NCBI RefSeq assembly: GCF_024756275.1
Contig: NZ_JANUGQ010000010.1
Span: 62,001-126,000, forward strand
Reading direction: 5' to 3'
Source: Streptomyces pyxinae
GTDB taxonomy: Bacteria; Actinomycetota; Actinomycetes; Streptomycetales; Streptomycetaceae
Length of the DNA: 64,000 nucleotides
A program made the translations under genes and the position numbers. This document shows positions 44,949 through 53,850 of the stretch, one piece after another. How positions within the stretch are numbered: position 1 is the stretch's first letter; every line of letters starts with the position of its first letter. The notes beneath the pieces were generated by a model. The model made no database searches, was not told the origin of the DNA, and saw only the letters and a program-made list of their open reading frames with translations.

Positions 44949-46277
44949 ATGGGACGGGGTGGCGACGGGATGCACACACAGGGCACCCCTCATTCGGACA
45001 GCGGCGACGCCGACACGGGCGCCGGCCCGGACACGGACACGGGCGCCAGTACGGACACGGGCACGGGCACGGACACGAGCGCCGGCACGGACACGGGCAC
45101 GGGCACGGACACGAGCGCCAACACGGGCACGGACACGGGCGCCGGCACGGACACGGGCACGGGCACGGACACGAGCGCCGGCACGGACGCGGGCACGGAC
45201 ACGAGCGCCAACACGGGCACGGACACGGGCGCCGGCAGCGATCCCGAGCCGGCGCGGCTGGAGCGGCCGGACACTCCGGAGGACGAGGTCACGGACGAGC
45301 TGCTGAGCGGGCTGACCGTGGACGAGAGCCGGCCCGAGCAGCCGGTCCTGCTGGACCGCGACGGTCGGCCGATAAGGACCTGGCGGGAGAACTACCCGTA
45401 CGACTCCAAGATCGGCCGCCGGGCGTACGAGCGGCGCAAGCGGATGCTTCAGATAGAGATGCTGAAGCTCCAGCGGTGGGTCAAGGAGACCGGCCAGCGG
45501 CTCGTGGTGATCTGCGAGGGACGGGACGCGGCAGGCAAGGGCGGCACCATCCAGCGGTTCACCGAGCGGCTCAATCCGCGCGGCGCCCGGGTGGTGGCGC
45601 TGGAGAAGCCCACCGAGCGGGAGTCCGGTCAGTGGTACTTCCAGCGGTATGTCGCGCATCTGCCGTCGGCGGGCGAGATCGTCTTCTTCGACCGGTCCTG
45701 GTACAACCGCGCCGGGGTGGAACGGGTGATGGGCTTCTGCTCCCAGGAGCAGTACGACCTCTTCCTGCGCCAGTGCCCGCTCTTCGAACGGATGCTGGTG
45801 GAGGACGGGATCCTGCTGGTGAAATTCTGGTTCTCGGTCTCCCGCACGGAGCAGCGCACCAGGTTCGCCATCCGGCAGGTGGACCCGGTGCGGCAGTGGA
45901 AGCTGTCACCGACGGACCTGGCGTCCCTGGACCGCTGGGACGACTACACCACCGCCAAGGTCGACATGTTCCGCGCCACCGACACCCCCCGGGCACCCTG
46001 GACCGTGGTCAAGAGCAACGACAAGCGGCGGGGCCGCCTGGAGGCGATGCGCAGCCTGCTCTCCCGGTTCCCCTACACCAGCAAGGACCCGGAGGCGGTG
46101 GGCAAACCGGACCCGCTGATCGTGGGAGCCGCCGACACCCTGCTGGAGCCCGGTGAGGAGAACAGCGACCTCTCCCCCACTCCGCTCGCCGCGGGGGCGG
46201 GACAGGGGCACGGGCTGCACCCGGAAGGAACCTCCTTCGCTCCCGGGGCCGGTGACCCGGAGGACGCCGATGGATAG
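44949..46277 (+). CDS. ppk2: Polyphosphate kinase 2 with repetitive N-terminal extension
   Basis: PPK2 transfers phosphate between polyphosphate and nucleotides, usually in the direction of NTP formation. The catalytic domain (about residues 130-395) has the Walker A CEGRDAAGKGGTIQRF (about 188-203), the lid region LEKPTERESGQWYFQRY, Walker B VFFDRSWYNRAGVERVMGF and the terminal WTVVKSNDKRRGRLEAMR. ATG 44949 has GGAGG 5 nt upstream. The first 100 residues are an unusual Asp/Thr/Gly/Ser repeat tract followed by an acidic segment (TPEDEVTDELL). The C-terminal 50 residues are also low-complexity. The gene is divergent from the Mrr-like gene. Confidence 0.92.
   Translation: MGRGGDGMHTQGTPHSDSGDADTGAGPDTDTGASTDTGTGTDTSAGTDTGTGTDTSANTGTDTGAGTDTGTGTDTSAGTDAGTDTSANTGTDTGAGSDPEPARLERPDTPEDEVTDELLSGLTVDESRPEQPVLLDRDGRPIRTWRENYPYDSKIGRRAYERRKRMLQIEMLKLQRWVKETGQRLVVICEGRDAAGKGGTIQRFTERLNPRGARVVALEKPTERESGQWYFQRYVAHLPSAGEIVFFDRSWYNRAGVERVMGFCSQEQYDLFLRQCPLFERMLVEDGILLVKFWFSVSRTEQRTRFAIRQVDPVRQWKLSPTDLASLDRWDDYTTAKVDMFRATDTPRAPWTVVKSNDKRRGRLEAMRSLLSRFPYTSKDPEAVGKPDPLIVGAADTLLEPGEENSDLSPTPLAAGAGQGHGLHPEGTSFAPGAGDPEDADG
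45001..45240 (+). repeat. Tandem repeat coding the DT-rich N-terminus of PPK2
   Basis: GGCACGGACACG(A/G)GC-type units of 12-18 bp are repeated over about 240 bp, all multiples of three. They encode runs such as DTGTGTDTSAGT and DTSANTGTDTGAG. Unit boundaries are irregular, consistent with expansion and contraction. Confidence 0.85.
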
Positions 46278-46637
46278 CCCGCGGCGGACCGGGAACCCGC
46301 GCCGCCGGACATGGCGGGCCGGCGAGACGAACGGCGTGGTGGGCGTGGTGGGCACGACGGCGCCGGGAGGGCGGCGGGAGGGAACGACGAGAGGGACGAG
46401 GTGGTCCGGGAGCCGAACCGGAAGACCCGCCGGAGCCGGCCGGTTCGCGGACCGGCGGACGGTGAAGGCGGCAGAGACGAACAGAGACACTGGACGAGAC
46501 GGCCGGAGGGGACGGACCGGAGAGCGCGGAGCGGACCGCGCCCGGCCGGCACCTCACCGGCGGACCGACCCGGCGTTCCGCCGCCCGGACCGAACCCGGT
46601 TCCGGCCGGCCGGCGCTCCGGGTGACGGGAGGAACTG
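46278..46637. other. 360-nt spacer, no supported gene
   Basis: Purine-rich GC sequence (GGGAGGGAACGACGAGAGG, GGACGAGACGGCCGGAGG) between ppk2 and the ATPase gene. No domain-bearing frame or clear hairpin is seen; it presumably contains the promoter of the next gene. Confidence 0.45.
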
Positions 46638-47072
46638 ATGGCTACCGAGCCGCTCCGGAACGGCGATGTGGGTCCCGGAGCCCTCGACAACCTCGCGCTC
46701 CGCTTCGACGGCGACCTCGGGGACGTGACCCGTGCCCGGCTCGCGGCGCTGGACCTTCTCGGCGCTCTCGCGCGGGCCGACCCGCCGCGGGCGGCGGAGC
46801 ACCTGGACGACGTGGTGCTGGTGGTGGCGGAACTGGCCGCCAACGCGGTGCAGTACGCGCCCGGCCCCTTCGTCCTGCGGCTGCGCCGCACCTACGACGG
46901 TGTGCATGTCTCCCTGCGCGACAGCAGCCCCCGGCCACCCGCTCCCCGGCCCTTCAATCCGGCGAGCGGTACCGGCGGGATCGGCTGGCATCTGATCCAC
47001 GCGCTCGCCGATCAGGTCAGCGTGGTCCCGGACGGCGAGGGCAAGGACGTCCATGTGTTCCTCCCCTGGTGA
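46638..47072 (+). CDS. HATPase_c (RsbW/SpoIIAB-like) regulatory ATPase
   Basis: The 144-residue protein has the Bergerat ATP-binding fold of anti-sigma factor kinases. The N-box is VVLVVAELAANAVQYAPG (Glu and Asn for Mg-ATP) and the G-box region is SGTGGIGWHLIHALADQVSV. Streptomyces carry dozens of such short ATPases that bind anti-anti-sigma or signalling partners. GGGAGGAA lies 4 nt before the ATG. No sigma factor or STAS-domain gene is adjacent, so the partner is unknown. Confidence 0.9.
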   Translation: MATEPLRNGDVGPGALDNLALRFDGDLGDVTRARLAALDLLGALARADPPRAAEHLDDVVLVVAELAANAVQYAPGPFVLRLRRTYDGVHVSLRDSSPRPPAPRPFNPASGTGGIGWHLIHALADQVSVVPDGEGKDVHVFLPW

Positions 47073-47320
47073 CCCCGGTGCCCCTGGGACCCGGCGGCCC
47101 CGGGGTGGCCCGGGCGGCCCTCATGTCCCCGGCGTCTCCGGCGAGGGCGGGCCGGGCGGGAGCCGGCGGGCGGCGACCCGGCATCAAACGCGCGGTTGGG
47201 GGCACCGGACGGACGACCGGGGCCCGGTGGAAGGCGCCGGGTTCCGTGGCCCGTGATCCGTACGGGCTCTGAGGGCGGCGTCCGTGCCATGGCCGGGCCG
47301 TCGCGAGAGAGGCAGTGGTT

Positions 47321-48412
47321 GTGCGCAGCGTCGGCGTCGAGGAAGAGCTGCTCCTGGTGGACCGGGAGACGGGTGAGCCGCGGGCGTTGTCGACCGCGGT
47401 GCTGGCGGCGGCGTCCGACGCCCCGGGCGGTCATGACGACGTCTTCGAGGCGGAACTCCAGAAGCAGCAGGTGGAGTTCGCCACCCGGCCGCAGACCTCC
47501 ATGGGTGATCTGGCGGACGAGATCCGGCGCTGGCGGGCCGAGGCGGCCCGGCACGCCGAGGGCTTGGGCGCCGGGGTGGCGGCGCTGGCCACCTCGCCGC
47601 TTCCGGCGAGTCCGACCATCGGCAGCGGCGAGCGCCACCAGTGGCTGAAGGAGCACTTCGGTCTGACCGCGAGCGAGCAGCTGACGAGTGGCTGCCATGT
47701 CCATGTGTCGGTGGAGTCCGACGAGGAGGGCGTGGCGGTACTGGACCGTATCCGGCCCTGGCTGGCCGTCCTGCTGGCGATGAGCGCCAATTCGCCCTTC
47801 TGGCAGGGCGAGGACAGCGGCTACGGCAGCTACCGCAGCCGGGTGTGGGGGCGCTGGCCCTCGGCCGGTCCGGTGGAGGTCTTCGGGTCGGCCGACCGCT
47901 ACCACGAGCAGGTGAACGACATGGTGGCGAGCGGGGTGCTGCTCGACAAGGGCATGATCTACTTCGACGCCCGGCTCTCGGTCGCGTACCCCACCGTGGA
48001 GGTGCGGGTGGCGGACGTCTGCCTGGACGCCGGGAGCACAGCGCTGATGGCCACACTGGTGCGCGGCCTCGTCGAGACGGCCTCCCGGCAGTGGAAGGAC
48101 GGCGAGCCCCCGGCCCGGCACAGTGTGGCGCTGCTGCGGCTGGCGGCGTGGCGGGCGGGCCGCTCGGGCCTGGCGGAGGAGCTGATCCACCCGGGGACGA
48201 TGCGGCCCGCCCCGGCCGAGACGGTGATCCGGGCGCTCTTCGATCACGTGCGGGACGCGCTGGAGGACAACGGCGACGTGGCCTTCGCCCAGGAGCGGCT
48301 GGCCGCACTGCTGCGGGACGGCAACGGCGCCGCGGTCCAGCGGAAGCTGCTCGCGCAGACGGGCGACCTGCGGGCCGTGGTGGCCGACTGCGTCCGCCGC
48401 ACGGCCGCCTGA
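47321..48412 (+). CDS. YbdK-type carboxylate-amine ligase (GCS2 family)
   Basis: The 363-residue protein belongs to the glutamate-cysteine ligase type 2 superfamily, YbdK branch. Hallmarks: start RSVGVEEELLLVD, then VFEAELQKQQVEFATRPQTS, ALATSPLPAS, GCHVHVSVES, LLAMSANSPFWQG, DSGYGSYRSRVWGRWPSAGP and RVADVCLDAGSTALMATLVR. YbdK shows weak glutamate-cysteine ligase activity in E. coli and its true substrate is unclear. GTG 47321 is preferred over GTG 47315 because the GAGAGG site is then 8 nt away and family members begin at this point. A strong terminator follows. Confidence 0.92.
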   Translation: MRSVGVEEELLLVDRETGEPRALSTAVLAAASDAPGGHDDVFEAELQKQQVEFATRPQTSMGDLADEIRRWRAEAARHAEGLGAGVAALATSPLPASPTIGSGERHQWLKEHFGLTASEQLTSGCHVHVSVESDEEGVAVLDRIRPWLAVLLAMSANSPFWQGEDSGYGSYRSRVWGRWPSAGPVEVFGSADRYHEQVNDMVASGVLLDKGMIYFDARLSVAYPTVEVRVADVCLDAGSTALMATLVRGLVETASRQWKDGEPPARHSVALLRLAAWRAGRSGLAEELIHPGTMRPAPAETVIRALFDHVRDALEDNGDVAFAQERLAALLRDGNGAAVQRKLLAQTGDLRAVVADCVRRTAA

Positions 48413-48432
48413 CCGGGGGCCGGCGACGCGAC

Positions 48433-48478
48433 AGGGCCGGCCGCTCCGCCGACCGGGTTCGGTGGAGCGGCCGGCCCT
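48433..48478. terminator. 20-bp hairpin between convergent genes
   Basis: AGGGCCGGCCGCTCCGCCGA (48433-48452) pairs with 48459-48478, with one mismatch or wobble and a 6-nt loop. It lies 21 nt after the YbdK stop and upstream of a 280-nt stretch that holds no gene, before the convergent VanZ gene. Confidence 0.85.
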
Positions 48479-48760
48479 CGGCGTGCGGTGCGCCGATCGC
48501 GACCCGGGCCCCTCCCGTCCCGGGGGTACGGCTCGCCCGGGACGGGCCGTGGCCGGTACACCGTCCGGGACCCAGCGGGCTCGGGCGCCCGGCGCCTCGC
48601 GGCCCGGGGGCGGGCGGGCGGCCGGAGGCGGGCGCGACCGGTCTGCGGCACGTACCCGGGCCAGGCGGGCTCCGGCACCCGAACGGCCCGGGCACCCCGC
48701 TGGTTCCGCGGAGTGCCCGGGCCGCCTCGACCGCTCCGGCCGGGTGAAGGGCCCGGTGAC

Positions 48761-49453
48761 TCAGGGCCGGGAGGCGGCACCCGGGTCGGCGGGGGCCGGG
48801 GCGGGGCGCCGGCGGAGCCGGTGCCACCAGTGGCGGCGGCGCGGATGCACGGAGCGGCCCAGCCGGCGGCCGAGGACCAGGTAGCCGAGGAGCGCGCCGG
48901 CGCTGTTGAGGATCACGTCGTCGATGTCGAAGGCCCGGCCGGTCACGATCGCGCCCTGCACCAGCTCGACCAGAACCATCACCACGGCGGTGGCCAGCAC
49001 CACCCGGATGAGCCCCCGGGCACGCGGCACCAGCACCGGCAGCAGCACCCCGAAGGGCACGCCGAGCAGGATATTGCCGCCGAGCTGCTTGACGGTGTCG
49101 CGGAAGGTGCCCTGGTTGATGTAGTCGGCGATCGAGTCGCCCGGCCGCACATTGGTGTGGGTGAGCGGCACGGAGGCGGCGGAGGGCTCCAGGGTCAGCC
49201 TGGCCAGCACCACGGCGAAGCCGACCATGCCGGCGAAGGCGAGCGCCATGGCGGTCATCCGGAGCGCCGGGGACAGCGGTGGTTCACCCGGTCCCGGCGG
49301 AACCGCTTCCGCCACCGGGCCGCCCGGCTCCCCCACCGGCCGTTCCGGTGCCGCCCGTTCCGGAACCAGCCCCTTTTGTACCGGTGGCCCGGCCGTCGCC
49401 CGGTCGGCCACCGCCGTGTCGGCCGCGCCGCCGCGCCGCCCCCATCGTCGCAT
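48761..49453 (-). CDS. VanZ-family membrane protein
   Basis: The 230-residue protein has a hydrophilic Pro-rich N-terminus (about 1-60) and four to five membrane segments. VanZ features are KQLGGNILLGVPFGVLLPVL, VLATAVVMVLVELVQGAIVTGRAFDIDDVILNSAGALLGYL split across two helices, with the conserved Glu and Asp-Asp. VanZ-like proteins are linked to teicoplanin tolerance and cell-surface processes but are mostly uncharacterised. ATG 49453 has GGGAG upstream. The basic C-terminus (HPRRRHWWHRLRRRP) is cytoplasmic. Confidence 0.9.
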   Translation of the reverse strand: MRRWGRRGGAADTAVADRATAGPPVQKGLVPERAAPERPVGEPGGPVAEAVPPGPGEPPLSPALRMTAMALAFAGMVGFAVVLARLTLEPSAASVPLTHTNVRPGDSIADYINQGTFRDTVKQLGGNILLGVPFGVLLPVLVPRARGLIRVVLATAVVMVLVELVQGAIVTGRAFDIDDVILNSAGALLGYLVLGRRLGRSVHPRRRHWWHRLRRRPAPAPADPGAASRP

Positions 49454-49663
49454 CACAACTCCCGCTCGCCCGAGTGCCCTTGGCATGCACCTGCGACTAC
49501 CCGCCCGCAAGGGCCGCATGCGGGCGGGCTCATGGGACCAGGGGTGCGGAACCGGCCACTCCGGAGTGGGATACCGGCCGCCTCACCGGACATGTCGGTA
49601 CCCCCCGTTGACAGCCGCCCGGGCGGCTGGGTGCATGAGCCGATCTGCCGTAACCGCCGTACC

Positions 49664-49800
49664 TGTCAAGCCTGTCAAGCCTGTCACGCCTGTCACGCCT
49701 TTCGTGTCTGTCATGGCCGCCGTGCCTGTCGCGTCCGCCGTGTCCGCCGCGTCTGTCATGGCTGTCGTCGCTGCCGTGTCCGTCGTTCCGTCCGCAGGGG
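49664..49800 (+). repeat. 9-bp tandem repeat directly upstream of acylase gene
   Basis: About fifteen 9-bp units of the type CCTGTCANG / TCCGCCGTG run from 49664 to the Shine-Dalgarno of the acylase gene; the first four are nearly identical (CCTGTCAAG twice, CCTGTCACG twice). The block fills the second half of the 354-nt divergent region between vanZ-like and acylase genes. Confidence 0.8.
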
Positions 49801-49807
49801 AGGAAGA

Positions 49808-52216
49808 GTGTTCAGAGGGGTGTTCGTCCGCAGGGGGTTCTCGCGGGGTCGCCGGAGACCCACGCCGGCCGCCGCGCTCGCGCTGGCCGCCGTGGCCGGA
49901 GTCCTGGCCCCGGCCGCCGCCGCGGCGGACCGGGACGCCGGGTACCGCGCGTCCGGCGACGGTCTGTCCGCCGTCGTCCGCTACACCGAGTACGGCGTTC
50001 CGCACATCGTGGCGAAGGACTACGCCGGGCTCGGCTTCGGCACCGGCTGGGCGCAGGCCGCCGACCAGGTGTGCGTGCTCGCCGACGGTTTTCTGACGGT
50101 ACGGGGCGAGCGCTCCCGGTACCTCGGCGCGGCGGGCGCCCCCGACGGTTCGCTGAGCTCGGCGCGTACCAATCTCGCCAGCGACCTCTATTTCCGGGGG
50201 GTGCGGGAGGCCGGCACCGTGGAGCGGCTGCTCGCCGCCCCGGCACCGGCCGGACCCGGCCGGGAGGTGCGGGAGCTGATGCGGGGCTGGGCCGCCGGGT
50301 ACAACGCCTGGCTCAAGCGGAACAAGGTGACCGACCCGGCCTGTGCCGGTGCCGGCTGGGTCCGGCCGGTGACCGCGCTGGACGTGGCGCGACGGCACTT
50401 CGCCCTGGCCGTGCTGGCGGGCGAGGGAGGGGCGGTGGACGCCGTGACGGACGCCAGGCCGCCCGGCGCCGCATCCGTGGCCCCGGCCGATCCGGACCGT
50501 ACGGCGAAGGCGGCCCGCGCCCTGACGCCGGCCGGCTCCACGGACATGGGCTCCAACGCGGTGGCCTTCAGCGGGGCCACCACCCGCACCGGGCGGGGCC
50601 TGCTGCTGGGCAACCCGCACTACCCCTGGCACGGCGGGCGGCGGTTCTGGCAGGTGCAGCAGACCATCCCCGGCGTGCTCAACACCTCGGGCGCCACCCT
50701 GCTGGGCGGGGTCGTCGTCACCATCGGTTTCACGGAGAAGGTGGCGTGGAGCCACACCGTCGCGACCGGAGTGCCGTTCAGCCTGCGCCAGCTGACCCTG
50801 GACCCGGCCGACCCCACCGTCTACCTGGTGGACGGCCGGCCCGAGCGGATGACCCGGCGGACGGTGACCGTACCGGTCAAGGACGGCGCCCCGGTCACCC
50901 GCACCCAGTGGTGGACCCGGTACGGGCCGGTGGTCACCGCGCTCGGCTCGGCCCCGCTCCCCTGGTCGGCGGCGGCCGCGTACGCGCTCTCCGACCCCAA
51001 CACCGGCAATCTGCGGCTGCCCGACACCGGCCTCGGCTTCGCCCGGGCCCGGTCCACCGCCGGGATGCTGGCGGTACTGCGCCGCGTCCAGGGACTGCCC
51101 TGGGTCAACACCATCGCCGCCGACGCCGCCGGGCACACCCTCTTCACCCAGTCCCAGGTGCTGCCCCGGATCACCGACGAACTGGCGGAGCGGTGCTCCA
51201 CCCCGCTGGGCCGGGTGGTCTATCCGGCGTCCGGGCTGGCCGTGCTGGACGGCTCGCGCGCCGCCTGCTCCCCCGGTTCGGACCCGGACGCGGTGCAGCC
51301 GGGCGTCTTCGGACCCTCCCGGATGCCGGTGCTGCGGGACGCCCCGTACGCCGCGAACTCCAACGACAGCGCCTGGCTGGCCAACGCGGACCGGCCGCTG
51401 ACCGGCTACGAGCGGGTCTTCGGCACGGTGGCCACCGAGCGTTCCCTGCGTACCCGGGGCGGCATCGAGGACGTCTCCGCGCTCGCCGCCCGGGGCGGAC
51501 TCACCGTGGCGGACCTCCAGCGGCACCAGTTCGCCAACCGGGCGACCGCCGGAACCCTGGCGGCGGCCGACGCGGCGAAGGCGTGCCCGGCGGTCCTGCC
51601 GGACGCCCCGGAGGCGTGCGCGGTGCTCGGGCGGTGGGACCGGACCATGAGGACCAGCAGCCGGGGCGCCCTGCTCTTCGACCGGTTCTGGCGCAGGTTC
51701 GCCGCCGGGACGGCCTCGGCGGGCGCGCCGGTGTGGCGGGTGCCGTTCTCGGCCGCCGACCCGGTGCGCACCCCGCACACCCTCAACACCGCGTCGCCCG
51801 CGTTCGGCAAGGCGCTCGGGGACGCGGTGGCCGAGCTGCGGGCGGCCGGCATTCCGCTGGACGCCCCGCTGGGTGACCACCAGTACGTGGTGCGGGGCGG
51901 CAAGCGCATACCGGTGCCCGGCGGCACCGAGGCGCTCGGCGTCTGGAACATGACCGTGCCCGTCTGGAACGCCGGGGCGGGCGGCTACACCGAGGTGCGC
52001 CACGGCACCAGCCATGTCCAGGCGGTCGGCTGGAACGGCGGTCGCTGCCCGGTGGCGCGGACCCTGCTCACGTACTCCCAGTCGTCCAACCCGCTGTCGC
52101 CGCACTACCGCGACCAGACGGAGCTGTACGCGGCCGGGCGGTGGGTGACGGCGCGCTTCTGCGAGCGGGACATCCTGGCGGATCCGCACCTCCGGGTGGT
52201 CCGGGTCCACGGCTGA
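49808..52216 (+). CDS. Secreted penicillin-acylase-family amidohydrolase
   Basis: An 802-residue Ntn-hydrolase precursor of the penicillin G acylase / aculeacin A acylase / AHL acylase family. GTG 49808 follows GGGGAGGAA and yields an Arg-rich signal peptide (RRGFSRGRRRPTPAAALALAAVAG, cleavage near AAAAA). The alpha-subunit region has VRYTEYGVPHIVAKDYAGLGFGTGWAQAADQ. Autocatalytic Ser249 is in DMGSNAVAFSG; processing would free it as the N-terminal nucleophile. The beta-subunit has GNPHYPWHGGRRFWQVQ and the conserved SNDSAW. The family cleaves acyl side chains of cyclic lipopeptides, beta-lactams or acyl-homoserine lactones. Actinomycete members of this length often act on lipopeptides, but the substrate is unknown. 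Confidence 0.92.
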   Translation: MFRGVFVRRGFSRGRRRPTPAAALALAAVAGVLAPAAAAADRDAGYRASGDGLSAVVRYTEYGVPHIVAKDYAGLGFGTGWAQAADQVCVLADGFLTVRGERSRYLGAAGAPDGSLSSARTNLASDLYFRGVREAGTVERLLAAPAPAGPGREVRELMRGWAAGYNAWLKRNKVTDPACAGAGWVRPVTALDVARRHFALAVLAGEGGAVDAVTDARPPGAASVAPADPDRTAKAARALTPAGSTDMGSNAVAFSGATTRTGRGLLLGNPHYPWHGGRRFWQVQQTIPGVLNTSGATLLGGVVVTIGFTEKVAWSHTVATGVPFSLRQLTLDPADPTVYLVDGRPERMTRRTVTVPVKDGAPVTRTQWWTRYGPVVTALGSAPLPWSAAAAYALSDPNTGNLRLPDTGLGFARARSTAGMLAVLRRVQGLPWVNTIAADAAGHTLFTQSQVLPRITDELAERCSTPLGRVVYPASGLAVLDGSRAACSPGSDPDAVQPGVFGPSRMPVLRDAPYAANSNDSAWLANADRPLTGYERVFGTVATERSLRTRGGIEDVSALAARGGLTVADLQRHQFANRATAGTLAAADAAKACPAVLPDAPEACAVLGRWDRTMRTSSRGALLFDRFWRRFAAGTASAGAPVWRVPFSAADPVRTPHTLNTASPAFGKALGDAVAELRAAGIPLDAPLGDHQYVVRGGKRIPVPGGTEALGVWNMTVPVWNAGAGGYTEVRHGTSHVQAVGWNGGRCPVARTLLTYSQSSNPLSPHYRDQTELYAAGRWVTARFCERDILADPHLRVVRVHG

Positions 52217-52221
52217 TCCCG

Positions 52222-52266
52222 CCCGGCTCCGGGGCCCCGGGAACGACCGGGCGCCCCGGAGCCGGG
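52222..52266 (+). terminator. Hairpin after acylase gene
   Basis: CCCGGCTCCGGGGC (52222-52235) pairs perfectly with 52253-52266. It starts 6 nt after the acylase stop. Confidence 0.75.
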
Positions 52267-52326
52267 ACAGGGAAGCGGAATGCCGGGGACCGGACGGGGC
52301 CGGCCGGGCGACTCAAGGACTGCCGA

Positions 52327-52385
52327 CTCAGGGAGTTCGGGCTCAGGGACTTCAAGCTCAGGGACTTCGGGCTCAGGGGCTGAAG
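52327..52385. repeat. 15-bp tandem repeat containing the antiporter stop codon
   Basis: CTCAGGGACTTCGGG-type units begin at 52327, 52342, 52357 and 52372. The minus-strand antiporter stop (52373-52375) lies in the last unit. Because the unit is a multiple of three, TCA (a stop on the minus strand) recurs in frame in every unit. Confidence 0.85.
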
Positions 52386-53500
52386 GAGAGGAAGACAAAG
52401 GCGGCGAAGAGCACCAGATGCACACCGCCCTGGAGAAGGGTGGCCCGGCCGGGCACCACGGTGAGGGCGCTGACCACGGCGGTGAGCGCGAGCAGCACCA
52501 GATGGAGGGCGCCCAGGCCCAGCACCAGGGGGCCGGACAGCCAGAGCGAGGCGAGGGCGATCGAGGGGATGGTGAGCCCGATGCTGGCGATGGCGGAGCC
52601 GTACGCCAGGTTGAGACTGGTCTGCATCCGGTCGCGGCGGGCGGCGCGGACCGCCGCCAGCGTCTCGGGCAGCAACACCAGCAGGGCGATCACCACACCG
52701 ACGACCGCCGTGGGCAGCCCGGCCGACTCCACGCCCCGCTCGATGGAGGGCGAGACCAGCTTGGCGTTGCCCACCACGGCGACCAGCGCCACCAGGAGCA
52801 GTCCGAGGCTCCCCCAGGTCTCCCGGACGGTGGGCGGCCCGGAGACCTCGTCACCGGTTCCGGCGGTCCCGGCGCCGCCCCGCCCTCCGGGGTCCGCGGC
52901 GGCCGGGACCGGCTGGAAGTACTCACGGTGCCGCACGGTCTGGACGGAGACGAAGATCCCGTACAGACAGAGCGAGGCGACGGCGGCGAAGGCGAGCTGG
53001 ACGCCGGAGAAGACGGCCCCCGGGTGGCTGGTGGTGAAGGTCGGCAGAACCAGCGTCATGGTGGCCAGGGTGGTGACGATGGCGAGCGCCCCGCCGGAGC
53101 CCTCGGCGTTGAAGACGGCCACCCGGTTGCGCAGGGCCCCGACCAGCAGGGAGAGGCCGACGATGCCATTGCAGGTGATCATCACTGCGGCGAAGACCGT
53201 GTCCCGGGCGTAGGTGGAAACCTGGTCGCCGCCGCCCGCCATCAGCATCACGATGAGCCCCACCTCGATGACCGTGACGGCGACCGCCAGGACCAGGGAG
53301 CCGAAGGGTTCGCCGACCCGGTGGGCGACCACCTCGGCGTGGTGCACGGCGGAGAGCACCGAGCCGATCAGACAGGCGGCCACCAGGACCACCACCGGAC
53401 CCGGCAGCTCCCTCCCCCAGCAGACGGCGAGGACGAGCACGGAGACGACCGGCACCCAGGTGGTCCACTGCCGCATCAGCCTCGCCGTCCGGATCGCCAT
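52373..53500 (-). CDS. Ca2+/H+ antiporter (ChaA-like, CaCA family)
   Basis: The 375-residue protein has about ten to eleven membrane segments. The two CaCA alpha-repeats are visible: GSLVLAVAVTVIEVGLIVML (with Glu) plus VFAAVMITCNGIVGLSLLVGAL, and VVGVVIALLVLLPETLAAVRAA plus SLNLAYGSAIASIGLTIPSI. A hydrophilic loop (about 230-265) separates the halves. This matches ChaA-type calcium or sodium/proton exchangers. ATG 53500 is chosen; ATG 53476 is an alternative closer to the first helix. The gene is divergent from the antitoxin-like gene. Confidence 0.92.
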   Translation of the reverse strand: MAIRTARLMRQWTTWVPVVSVLVLAVCWGRELPGPVVVLVAACLIGSVLSAVHHAEVVAHRVGEPFGSLVLAVAVTVIEVGLIVMLMAGGGDQVSTYARDTVFAAVMITCNGIVGLSLLVGALRNRVAVFNAEGSGGALAIVTTLATMTLVLPTFTTSHPGAVFSGVQLAFAAVASLCLYGIFVSVQTVRHREYFQPVPAAADPGGRGGAGTAGTGDEVSGPPTVRETWGSLGLLLVALVAVVGNAKLVSPSIERGVESAGLPTAVVGVVIALLVLLPETLAAVRAARRDRMQTSLNLAYGSAIASIGLTIPSIALASLWLSGPLVLGLGALHLVLLALTAVVSALTVVPGRATLLQGGVHLVLFAAFVFLSFSP

Positions 53501-53624
53501 GCGTCCACGCTGCCAGAGCGGGCGGTCCGCCGCGCGGCGGACTGGTCCGTCATGGGCGCGGATGCGGACCGGACGGGTGGCGGTGAGACTGGGGGGAGGA
53601 GTTTTCTCGCAGGAGGAGGACCCT

Positions 53625-53813
53625 ATGTCCGTGATGGACAAGCTGAAGCAGATGCTCAAGGGCCATGAGTCGCAGGCCGGCCAGGGGGTCGACAAGGCGG
53701 GCGACTATGTCGACAAGCGGACCCAGGGCACATACAGCGGACAGGTGGACACCGCCCAGGAGAAGATGAAGGACCAGCTCGGGCGCGACCCGAACCAGCC
53801 TCCGGGAACCTGA
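53625..53813 (+). CDS. Rv0909/MT0933-like small antitoxin-family protein
   Basis: The 62-residue hydrophilic protein MSVMDKLKQMLKGHE...AGDYVDKRTQGTYSGQVDTAQEKMKDQLGRD matches the MT0933-like family, named as an antitoxin after Mycobacterium Rv0909. A strong AGGAGGAGG site lies 5 nt before the ATG. In M. tuberculosis the toxin Rv0910 follows; no toxin-like gene lies next to this one. The protein is therefore an orphan here and its role as an antitoxin is doubtful. The sequence also resembles CsbD-type small stress proteins. Confidence 0.85.
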   Translation: MSVMDKLKQMLKGHESQAGQGVDKAGDYVDKRTQGTYSGQVDTAQEKMKDQLGRDPNQPPGT

Positions 53814-53850
53814 TCCCAGCCGCCCCGCTCCCGGGCGGCCCCCGCTCTCC

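Noticed and set aside
49635..49807. Possible small Val/Ala-rich protein from the 9-bp repeat upstream of the acylase gene
   Set aside because: All three frames are open because the unit is a multiple of three; no ribosome-binding site and no end before the acylase gene.
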